From positions 1-6,705 of the forward strand of contig PXPD01000043.1 in assembly GCA_003009815.1 (NCBI GenBank): a stretch of DNA of 6,705 nucleotides, written 5' to 3'. Made by a program: the position numbers and the translations under genes. The stretch is from Nanohaloarchaea archaeon SW_4_43_9. GTDB taxonomy: Archaea > Nanohalarchaeota > Nanosalinia > Nanosalinales > Nanosalinaceae. The notes beneath the pieces were generated by a model. The model searched no databases. It had not been told where the DNA came from and saw only the letters and a list, made by a program, of their open reading frames with translations. Each line of letters opens with the position of its first letter. Within the stretch, counting starts at the first letter, position 1. This document shows positions 1 to 5,290 of the stretch, one piece after another.

Positions 1-44
1 CGTTTCTTTACAGGATCCTTGGTGTATGAAATATCAAGATTCAT
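1..44 (-). CDS. Possible 5' end of a next gene downstream of dcd (partial, unidentified)
   Basis: On the minus strand an ATG lies 7 nt after the dcd stop codon, and the frame stays open to the window edge. It encodes about 14 residues beginning MNLDISYTKDPVKK. The close spacing fits a second gene of a dcd operon. No convincing Shine-Dalgarno sequence precedes it (the upstream bases read GATCACTAA), and 14 codons cannot identify a family. It could equally be untranslated 3' sequence, so this is a weak call made only on position and openness. Confidence 0.3.
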   Translation of the reverse strand, partial: MNLDISYTKDPVKK

Positions 45-51
45 TTAGTGA

Positions 52-636
52 TCAGCGTTTTTCCTCTCCCAATCGGGATCCCGTTGCGCCTGTTTGTCCC
101 ATGTATTTGGAGTCTTTCTTCTCGCCGTACGGATTTTCCGCTTCAGAAGTCATTGTCTCAAATACTACTTGGCATACCCTGTCCTCAGGATAGAGTTTTA
201 CAGGTGCGTTTCCAAGGTTCTGCATCTCCAGTGTTATATCCCCAGAGAATCCAGGATCGCAGTAGCCTGCGGTGGCATGCACTATAATCCCGAGTCGGCC
301 GTATGAGCTTCTGCCCTCCACTCTTGCAACCAGGTTCCTTGGAATATTCAGTTTTTCTAGTGTGCTACCTAGAATGAACTCTCCAGGGTGGATGACTACT
401 CCTTCATCCGCTGAGTGTTTCTCTGTCTCTATGAAGTTTTTGTATCTTTCCATGTTCTTGGTGTCGATTTTCTCTATCTTTCGGGTGTTTAGAATTCCGA
501 ACTCGTATCCAAGTCTTAAATCGTAGGAAGAAGGCCCCATCTGCAATTCGTGATTAAGTTCCGGTCCTTCTTTCACTTCAACAGCGTTTTCCTCTTCTAT
601 AAGCTCTCTTAGATCCTTATCCGATAATATGGCCAT
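52..636 (-). CDS. dcd: dCTP deaminase (dCTP deaminase/dUTPase superfamily)
   Basis: This 194-residue cytosolic enzyme is predicted to deaminate dCTP to dUTP and ammonia, feeding dTMP synthesis. The family signature is intact. GPSSYDLRLG (34-43) lies in the N-terminal part. EGRSSYGRLG (107-116) contains the phosphate-binding Arg and Ser residues. HATAGYCDPGFSG (120-132) is followed by ITLEMQN, whose E137 corresponds to the catalytic Glu (E138 in E. coli Dcd). The C-terminal KYMGQTGATGSRL is the flexible lid over the nucleotide. Overall it resembles haloarchaeal dCTP deaminases. Whether it also hydrolyses dUTP, as some archaeal members do, cannot be decided from sequence. An in-frame ATG exists at 729, but the 31 extra residues do not fit the family and would run over the opposing promoter and gene start. 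The MAILSDKDL start at 636 matches the usual M-IL-SD-D-I opening. Confidence 0.94.
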   Translation of the reverse strand: MAILSDKDLRELIEEENAVEVKEGPELNHELQMGPSSYDLRLGYEFGILNTRKIEKIDTKNMERYKNFIETEKHSADEGVVIHPGEFILGSTLEKLNIPRNLVARVEGRSSYGRLGIIVHATAGYCDPGFSGDITLEMQNLGNAPVKLYPEDRVCQVVFETMTSEAENPYGEKKDSKYMGQTGATGSRLGEEKR

Positions 637-652
637 ATGGTTGCAGTTTTGG

Positions 653-669
653 CTAAAAGCTCTTTTATT
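653..669. promoter_or_regulatory. Shared divergent promoter (TATA-like element) for dcd and the metallopeptidase gene
   Basis: The 56 bp between the two divergent start codons contain CTAAAAGCTCTTTTATT, a near-palindrome. Read on the plus strand, CTTTTATT (662-669) is centred about 27 nt before the ATG at 693. Read on the minus strand, the same eight bases give AATAAAAG, centred about 30 nt before the ATG at 636 and preceded by a purine run (GGAAGG) resembling a BRE. Archaeal TATA boxes sit about 26 nt upstream of the transcription start, so both transcripts would be leaderless or nearly so. No Shine-Dalgarno sequence is seen in front of either gene. The assignment rests on spacing and composition only. 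Confidence 0.55.
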
Positions 670-692
670 CCTTCCCCGGTATATGTATTGGT

Positions 693-752
693 ATGAGAAG
701 GATTCTAATCTTGACAATTTTTGTAGCACTTTTCATGGTCTCTGCTTCCGCT
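693..752 (+). other. Sec-type signal peptide of the metallopeptidase
   Basis: The first 20 residues have the classical layout: two arginines after Met, a hydrophobic core (ILILTIFVALFMV) and small residues ending SASA before Glu21. An A-x-A-type signal peptidase I site after residue 20 is the likely cleavage point. There is no lipobox Cys and no twin-arginine consensus, so Sec export of a soluble or surface-held protein is the simplest reading. Confidence 0.8.
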
Positions 753-2156
753 GAGATCCAGTATCAGGGAACTATGGATGAAAGTGAGGTCGGAATGAAT
801 ACCTCGATCCAGCTGGAATGTGATGATCCATGTCCGGTATCTCGCTGGAGTCTGACTTGGAACCTGCCGGAGAAAGCGCAAATAATAGAGATAAAAGATA
901 GTCTTGGAGAGATAGAAGATTATCAGAGAACCAGTAAATCAGTGAGCATAACGACTAACTCGGAGAAGAGGTACAACGAGACTGTCCAGATCTGGATGAA
1001 GATTGATGAGCCTGCGCAGGAGATTCATGACGACTTATACTACAGGAAGATGTCGATCCCCAGCTTTAGCGGAGAGAAAACTACGGGGGAGATAAAGGTC
1101 GAAGATCTAGTATCCGGTAAGGTAGGGTTCGGCTTTGGCAGTTCCTTTGTCAATGACGAGTTCAGGTTCTCAGGGGAAGGCCCGACGAATATCCGTGTCA
1201 ACTTTGGAGACGGAGTAGAGAAGCGTTACTATCAGTTTTTCGGGGAGGAAAGAGAAAACTCAACAGAGGCATATGAGATAGCGGTTGGAACAACCGGTTT
1301 AGTTCAAGAGTTTGAAAGATTTCCCGTCGCGGTTATGAATAATAGGAGTTACAATGAGAAAGTTAACCGGTGGAGTTCCGGTCAGTATATTTCAGGAACA
1401 GTTTATTTAAGAGATGACCTAGAGAAAGATTATCTTCCTGTTCTAACCCATGAAACAGTTCACGGTCTGAATGACAGGTTTTTCCGCTGGGATCAAACTG
1501 ATTCAACCTATATTGACGAAGGGGTTGCGGAGCACGCTGAGTATCTCATGAAAAAGAAGCTTTTCAGGAAAAACAGGGCCAAGACAGGCACAAAAGAGAT
1601 TTTTGGAGAATCGAAGAAGTACAAAGTTGAAGAGGAAGATGGAACATATGTCTACACCCTTGAATCCCAAGGTGATCGAGATCGGCTCTGGAACTATTAC
1701 CGGCAAGATAAGGAGTTCATGAAGAACTGGGATCCAAGAGAAGACGCAGATACTAGAGAGTTCGGCTATGCATACTCAGAGCTTTTGATAAAATATTACA
1801 TTGTCAACAATGGAACGGTTAGAGATCTTTACTCTAATATAGCGGTAGATCAAAAGATCGAGTCACCGCAGCAGAAATGGGACTTTTTATCTAGTCATAT
1901 GGTTATGGAACCATGCAACTTTGATTCGAGGAATAGATTCGATAACTGTCTTGATGAAATAAACGATCACGACTACGAGATTGTTACAGGGAAGCCGGAT
2001 ACTTCTTCACGATCCAGTTTAGGGTTTGAGGAGATCAAAGTTCCAAACAGAACCAGAGGAGGTTCCGGAATCAGGGAAACCGTTGAGAGGACACAGGTTA
2101 CTTTCCGGCAGTTCTTGAAAGGTTTTGTTGATTATTTACTATCATTAACCGGGTGA
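693..2156 (+). CDS. Predicted secreted gluzincin-type zinc metallopeptidase
   Basis: The 487-residue product has an N-terminal signal peptide, a beta-rich region (about 21-175) and a metallopeptidase core. The core has HETVH (253-257), then exactly 18 residues, then E276 in DEGVAEH. This is the HExxH-x18-E zinc signature of M1-type gluzincins: H253, H257 and E276 as ligands and E254 as the catalytic base. SGTVYLR just before it could be the substrate-side edge strand. FGYAYSELL (357-365) may carry the transition-state Tyr, but this is uncertain. Cysteines occur as two pairs (C43/C47 and C408/C419), consistent with disulfides outside the cell, and several N-x-S/T sequons are present. A polar linker (about 433-463) leads to a short amphipathic tail with no clear membrane helix. 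I cannot name a peptidase family, and the substrate is unknown. Its stop codon is followed immediately by a DedA-family gene. Confidence 0.78.
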   Translation: MRRILILTIFVALFMVSASAEIQYQGTMDESEVGMNTSIQLECDDPCPVSRWSLTWNLPEKAQIIEIKDSLGEIEDYQRTSKSVSITTNSEKRYNETVQIWMKIDEPAQEIHDDLYYRKMSIPSFSGEKTTGEIKVEDLVSGKVGFGFGSSFVNDEFRFSGEGPTNIRVNFGDGVEKRYYQFFGEERENSTEAYEIAVGTTGLVQEFERFPVAVMNNRSYNEKVNRWSSGQYISGTVYLRDDLEKDYLPVLTHETVHGLNDRFFRWDQTDSTYIDEGVAEHAEYLMKKKLFRKNRAKTGTKEIFGESKKYKVEEEDGTYVYTLESQGDRDRLWNYYRQDKEFMKNWDPREDADTREFGYAYSELLIKYYIVNNGTVRDLYSNIAVDQKIESPQQKWDFLSSHMVMEPCNFDSRNRFDNCLDEINDHDYEIVTGKPDTSSRSSLGFEEIKVPNRTRGGSGIRETVERTQVTFRQFLKGFVDYLLSLTG

Positions 2157-2158
2157 TC
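2152..2158 (+). promoter_or_regulatory. Shine-Dalgarno sequence deciding the DedA-family start (GTG at 2162)
   Basis: GGTGATC overlaps the peptidase TGA stop and is complementary to the usual archaeal 16S rRNA 3' end (GATCACCTCC). GGTGA ends 5 nt before the GTG at 2162. A competing GTG at 2153 overlaps the stop codon itself but would lie inside this ribosome-binding sequence, so 2162 is preferred. The arrangement implies translational coupling to the upstream gene. Confidence 0.7.
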
Positions 2159-2161
2159 TTA

Positions 2162-2815
2162 GTGTTTGAAGAGATCGGATTGCAGCTGATACAGCTTGTC
2201 TCGCAGTACGGTGTTATAGCGGTTATGCTAGGAATGATGCTAGAAGAAGTTTTCGTACCAATTCCCTCACCTATTATACCGATGGCTGCCGGTGCTCTCT
2301 TGATTGAGTCAACAGCATTCACTGAAGTGATATTTCAGGCCTTTTTCCTGATCGCCCTTCCAGCGTCAATTGCCTCCGTTATCAGCTCGTACTTTGTGTT
2401 TGCAATCACCTTCTATGGCGGAAAACCGGCTATCAAGAGGTATGGTAAATGGTTGGATGTAAGATGGAAGGATGTTCAAAGGATGGAGAGTCATTTCGAT
2501 TCCGGGAATGAGAAGTATTATGTTGCATTTTTCAGATCAATCCCCATTGTTCCTCTTTCTCTAGTTTCGGGGAGCGCAGGATTATTCCGTATGAACTGGA
2601 AAGAGTACGGTATCTGGAGCTTTGTAGGCATGGCTCCAAGAAACTTTGTGCTAGCGATGATCGGCTGGTACTCCCGGGACAGTTTCCGGGTACTGGCTTC
2701 AAGGATAGATGCTTTTTCCACGTGGATTCTGCTGTTTGTATTCGGTACATTTCTAGGTTATATCCTATACAAAAAGCTGAAGAATCTCGGAGATTACCTT
2801 GTCAGGAAAATTTAA
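2162..2815 (+). CDS. DedA / VTT-domain (SNARE-associated) integral membrane protein
   Basis: This 217-residue polytopic membrane protein has the DedA/VTT layout. An acidic-proline entry motif (EEVFVPIPSPIIPMAAG, 28-44) is followed by a hydrophobic segment (about 58-85) and a basic loop (GGKPAIKRYGKWLDV). Next is the core motif FFRSIPIVPLSLVSGSAGLFRM (123-144, with R125), then a glycine-rich segment ending IGWYSRDS and a final helix (about 185-203) with a lysine-rich tail. Relatives are implicated in lipid or polyprenyl-phosphate translocation across membranes, but the substrate here is unknown. In the core motif the second Arg common in bacterial DedA (RFxPxxR) is Pro, more like the TVP38/TMEM64-type branch. 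It starts with GTG and is the only gene in the window to do so. It forms a tight unit with the upstream secreted peptidase. Confidence 0.87.
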   Translation: MFEEIGLQLIQLVSQYGVIAVMLGMMLEEVFVPIPSPIIPMAAGALLIESTAFTEVIFQAFFLIALPASIASVISSYFVFAITFYGGKPAIKRYGKWLDVRWKDVQRMESHFDSGNEKYYVAFFRSIPIVPLSLVSGSAGLFRMNWKEYGIWSFVGMAPRNFVLAMIGWYSRDSFRVLASRIDAFSTWILLFVFGTFLGYILYKKLKNLGDYLVRKI

Positions 2816-2816
2816 A
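2807..2816 (-). terminator. Possible U-rich termination tract after the MBL-fold gene
   Basis: Read on the minus strand, the bases just past the MBL stop codon are TTTAAATTTT, the kind of U-tract archaeal RNA polymerase can terminate at. No stem-loop precedes it. The tract lies over the stop codon of the convergent DedA gene. This is a composition-based suggestion only. Confidence 0.3.
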
Positions 2817-2818
2817 GG

Positions 2819-3400
2819 TTAATACTTTGATTCTCGTTTCTTTGCTTCTTCAAGCGATCTCCTAATCTGCTTCTCCACGTCCTCTTTTGCTGCTTCTTCG
2901 TGTCCGCAGTACATCTCCTCTACTTCAAGACCGATCAGCTTTTTTATAGATTCAATTAGTTTCTCACGATCTCCTTCCTCCAGATCGGTTCTTCCAAATC
3001 CGCCGTCAGGAAATATCAGATCGCCGGTGAAAAGGATTTTTTCTTCTCCGGAATAGAGACATATTGAATCGTCCTTGTGGCCGGGAGAATGGAAAATTTT
3101 AAACTTGGAGCCGCACAGATCTATTTTATCTCCTTCTTCCAGTTTTTCCGCTCCCACAGGAAGATTCTCGGGCTGGAAAGCATATATTTTCGGTGAGTAC
3201 CCGTCCTCAACTTTTGGAAGATTATCGATGTGGTCGTAATGAGAATGGGTTAAAATGACTTTGTCGACTTTTTTCAGTTCTCGGATGTTCTTCCATGAAT
3301 CTCCTGTACCTGTATCTATTAGTACTTTTTCCCCGTTTTCCATCAGCCAGATATTGCCTGTGAAATCCTCTGTATCTTCGGCAAGGTTTGTTACTTTCAT
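2819..3400 (-). CDS. Metallo-beta-lactamase-fold hydrolase, glyoxalase II-like
   Basis: The 193-residue cytosolic protein has a complete dinuclear metal site. THSHYDH (51-57) gives H52, H54, D56 and H57; SPGHKDD gives H108; FTGDLIF gives the bridging D127; CGHEE gives H167. The strand motif VLIDTGTG (27-34) opens the fold. GFGRTDLEEGDREKLIESI (134-152) matches the GRTD segment of compact, YcbL-type glyoxalase II-like proteins. These act on thioesters or related esters, though many have unproven substrates. It lacks the C-terminal helical domain of full-length glyoxalase II. Its ATG overlaps the stop of the LURP-one-like gene by 4 bp (ATGA), so the two are co-translated, with GGAAGG just upstream as a weak ribosome-binding sequence. 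It ends 3 bp from the convergent DedA gene. The fold is certain; the substrate is not. Confidence 0.93.
   Translation of the reverse strand: MKVTNLAEDTEDFTGNIWLMENGEKVLIDTGTGDSWKNIRELKKVDKVILTHSHYDHIDNLPKVEDGYSPKIYAFQPENLPVGAEKLEEGDKIDLCGSKFKIFHSPGHKDDSICLYSGEEKILFTGDLIFPDGGFGRTDLEEGDREKLIESIKKLIGLEVEEMYCGHEEAAKEDVEKQIRRSLEEAKKRESKY
2826..2850 (+). terminator. Possible U-rich termination tract for the peptidase-DedA unit
   Basis: About 10 nt past the DedA stop codon the plus strand has 25 T-rich bases with clusters TTT, TTTC and CTTCTT, inside the 3' end of the convergent MBL-fold gene. Archaeal termination often uses such tracts. Part of the T-richness comes from Lys and Glu codons on the other strand, so the call is weak. 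Confidence 0.25.
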
Positions 3401-3972
3401 TCGCCTTCCAGTGCGTCTACCGAGATTGCTGCGGCTATTATTGCCTCTCTCGGGATCTTCCCGAGTTCTCCGATCTCTATCTCGTACCTGTCTTTGAAGG
3501 AGAATTTTTCCCGGATCTCCCCGATCTCGTCCCTATCGGAGTTGTATATAGTGTATTTATGTGGGAGGAACTCTAACAGACTCACCAGCGATCTCAGAAG
3601 CCCCATGATCTTTCCTCTGCTTTCAATTGTCGCCATTAGAGCATCTTTTTCAGGGTCTTTGATCTTCCAGTTATGGGTCAGGATTGAGAACTCTTTCTCC
3701 AGTGTAGCAATGTTTTCACCCGTTTCCTCATCTATTAATCCATAGTCCCCAGCGATATCCAGTCTTCTCTCAGCTTTTACTGTGAAGACGGTATTTCCAT
3801 CCGGGTCAGTGAATGGGAACTCTTCCTTCATCTTAAACATCTTCTGTTTTGCCTGGAGAATTTCCTCTCCATCTGAGTTTTTGACAGTGTACTTGTTTCT
3901 AACCAGATTCTGCGTTACAGTGTAAAAGTCACCGGTTAGATCAATTTTACCGAGAGTATCTTTTTCAGTCAT
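3397..3972 (-). CDS. LURP-one-related (LOR, Tubby-like beta-barrel) family protein
   Basis: This 191-residue protein is built from repeated beta-hairpin units of the form 'strand, D-x-x-G/E turn, strand': YTVKNSDGEEILQAKQK (28-44), FTDPDGNTVFTVKAE (54-68), YGLIDEETGENIATLEK (77-93), WKIKDPEKDALMATIES (102-118) and YTIYNSDRDEIGEIREK (140-156). It closes with a hydrophobic helix, PREAIIAAAISVDALEG (174-190). A 12-stranded barrel around a C-terminal helix is the LOR/Tubby/scramblase-type fold, and the pattern fits the prokaryotic LOR family well. No catalytic residues are expected. The biochemical role of prokaryotic members is unknown to me; membrane-lipid association is a family-level hypothesis. 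It overlaps the MBL-fold gene by 4 bp and starts 27 bp after the prf1 stop codon. Confidence 0.75.
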   Translation of the reverse strand: MTEKDTLGKIDLTGDFYTVTQNLVRNKYTVKNSDGEEILQAKQKMFKMKEEFPFTDPDGNTVFTVKAERRLDIAGDYGLIDEETGENIATLEKEFSILTHNWKIKDPEKDALMATIESRGKIMGLLRSLVSLLEFLPHKYTIYNSDRDEIGEIREKFSFKDRYEIEIGELGKIPREAIIAAAISVDALEGE

Positions 3973-3992
3973 ATAAACTTCTTTATGCCTGA

Positions 3993-4000
3993 CTTTAATC
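3993..4000 (-). promoter_or_regulatory. Possible TATA box for the LOR-MBL gene pair
   Basis: GATTAAAG on the minus strand is centred about 24-25 nt before the LOR ATG and touches the prf1 TAG stop codon. There is no Shine-Dalgarno sequence in the 27-bp gap, which favours leaderless initiation here over read-through from prf1. The spacing is slightly short and the box imperfect, so read-through remains possible. Confidence 0.4.
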
Positions 4001-5250
4001 TATCTTATCCTGTATCTGAGTATTGCTGCTATACCTCCCATGTTCATCAGCCTCTTTCCTTCCTCGTGATCTGTCCCGATAATCTCCATATCAGAACTCA
4101 TTTCCTCGGCTTTCTCCGCAAACACATCAACTATATCGGAGAGCTCTTCAAGCTCCATTTCTTCACTGCAATCATCGCACTCTATCGAGTCATCGATCTG
4201 CGGCTCTCTCTCGTAGACAGTTTTTTCGTGACCGTTTTCACATTCATACTTGGCTTGGTACTGACTGAAGTCCTCTGAGATCAGAACAGTTTCAACTGCT
4301 CCCATCTTCATGGCTTTCATGACCTGCTCCAGCCCGTACTCAGACTTCCCGTTTTCCTCTTTCAGGTTCTTGAAGAACTTGTTGACTTTCTGCTTCTCGA
4401 TAACGGCCTGAGAATCCTCTATAGACTCCTTAGCCTTCTCCACTAGCTGTGAGAGTCCTGCCTCTCCTGATGTATCAAGTGATTTTGTTGCTACGACCTT
4501 ATCCTGTAACTCCTTATGAAGATAATCATCGTCGAGAAGTTTATCCTTGACGAATCCTGGCCCCCCAACTACTATACCTAGCAGCTTGTCCTCCCTGGCT
4601 TTATCTAAAAATGCTTTCTGGGCTTTCTCTGCTATATCTCCCAGAAAAGTCTTCAGCATCTCTTTACGCAGTCTTGAAAAACGCTGAGCGCTCTGACCTC
4701 CAGCACGGGTTTTCCCCGGTACATTGGATTCCATAGTGTAAACCGTATTGATCGAGTTGCCCTGTAGGTAGCCGATTGCAGCCTTGGATTTGTCACACAC
4801 GATTAATCCATATATGTTGTCGTCGATGATCATCTGTTTCAATGGTTCAAGGACGAACTCCTTGTCGCATCTGTAGTGTCGGGACTCGATCGGTCGTGGA
4901 GGTACTACTTCCCAGATCTCGATGTCAGGTCTTCCCTCGGTATCGCTGATGTTTCCTGCGAAGAATGCTACACCGTTTTCAGGAGTTGTGTGTTCCTCAC
5001 TGACCTTTCTTCCGATTTTTCCGAGCGCGTCCTGAACATTTGTTCTTGTGTGTTTCGACTTGATGTTCTCTGCTTCACTCTGTTCCGAGGTTATGAAGTC
5101 GGATATCTTCGACATGTCGTAGCCCGCGGGGATATAAAGGGAGACAAGTTCGGTGTTCCTGCCTCTGATCTCTTCCAGTTCTTTGATCAGTTTCTTCAGC
5201 TGGTACTTATTCATTCCTCCGTTTTCCTGATCTTGGTTTTCTTCTGTCAT
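4000..5250 (-). CDS. prf1: Archaeal peptide chain release factor subunit 1 (aRF1)
   Basis: This 416-residue class I release factor recognises all three stop codons and triggers peptidyl-tRNA hydrolysis. Domain 1 has NIKS (62-65) and YRCDKEF (126-132, the YxCxxxF motif), both used in stop decoding. Domain 2 has GGQ (184-186) in the loop PGKTRAGGQSAQRFSRLR, which enters the peptidyl transferase centre. Domain 3 carries a small zinc-binding insert: C337, H341, C358 and C361 are candidate ligands, with CENGH in place of a CxxC first knuckle. It ends with the typical GGIAAILRY. At the GTS-equivalent loop the sequence is GRNTELVSLYI, with Asn where many archaeal proteins have Gly. The start at 5250 is favoured over Met13 because a TATA box sits 26-27 nt upstream. 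The gene itself ends in TAG. Length is normal for archaeal aRF1. Confidence 0.98.
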   Translation of the reverse strand: MTEENQDQENGGMNKYQLKKLIKELEEIRGRNTELVSLYIPAGYDMSKISDFITSEQSEAENIKSKHTRTNVQDALGKIGRKVSEEHTTPENGVAFFAGNISDTEGRPDIEIWEVVPPRPIESRHYRCDKEFVLEPLKQMIIDDNIYGLIVCDKSKAAIGYLQGNSINTVYTMESNVPGKTRAGGQSAQRFSRLRKEMLKTFLGDIAEKAQKAFLDKAREDKLLGIVVGGPGFVKDKLLDDDYLHKELQDKVVATKSLDTSGEAGLSQLVEKAKESIEDSQAVIEKQKVNKFFKNLKEENGKSEYGLEQVMKAMKMGAVETVLISEDFSQYQAKYECENGHEKTVYEREPQIDDSIECDDCSEEMELEELSDIVDVFAEKAEEMSSDMEIIGTDHEEGKRLMNMGGIAAILRYRIR

Positions 5251-5272
5251 AGGACTAGAATAACGCTGAATT

Positions 5273-5280
5273 CTTTTAAC
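5273..5280 (-). promoter_or_regulatory. TATA box of prf1 (leaderless promoter)
   Basis: GTTAAAAG on the minus strand is centred 26-27 nt before the prf1 ATG, preceded by the purine-rich AGTGAA as a BRE-like element. The 40-bp gap to the upstream TIM-barrel gene contains no Shine-Dalgarno sequence. Transcription starting at or next to the ATG is the natural reading, and it separates prf1 from the valS unit. Confidence 0.6.
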
Positions 5281-5290
5281 TTCACTCTGG

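Noticed and set aside
74..83. Perfect 10-bp palindrome CGGGATCCCG
   Set aside because: It encodes conserved C-terminal residues of dCTP deaminase (GSRLG region) and stands alone, so it is best explained as coding sequence.
634..729. Extended dcd start at the ATG at 729, adding 31 residues
   Set aside because: The extra segment has no family counterpart, would cross the shared promoter and overlap the divergent peptidase start. The MAILSDKDL start matches the family opening.
2153..2161. GTG at 2153 as the DedA start (GTGA stop/start overlap)
   Set aside because: This GTG lies inside the GGTGATC ribosome-binding sequence. The in-frame GTG at 2162 has it at 5-nt spacing.
2098..2322. 74-codon minus-strand frame across the peptidase-DedA junction
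   Set aside because: It is a shadow of two well-supported genes, with no start signals or family features.
2673..2691. Short inverted repeat CCCGG...CCGGG suggesting a hairpin
   Set aside because: The 5-bp stem lies inside DedA coding sequence, with no U-tract following. Chance is sufficient.
3397..3972. LURP-one-like protein as a true phospholipid scramblase
   Set aside because: The fold resemblance is real at family level, but the protein lacks a visible transmembrane segment or calcium-binding motif, so only the LOR family is claimed.
3985..4278. 97-codon hydrophobic plus-strand frame resembling a small membrane protein
   Set aside because: It lies antisense to the aRF1 domain 3 coding sequence. 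The hydrophobicity arises from complementing Glu and Lys codons, and there is no promoter or ribosome-binding site.
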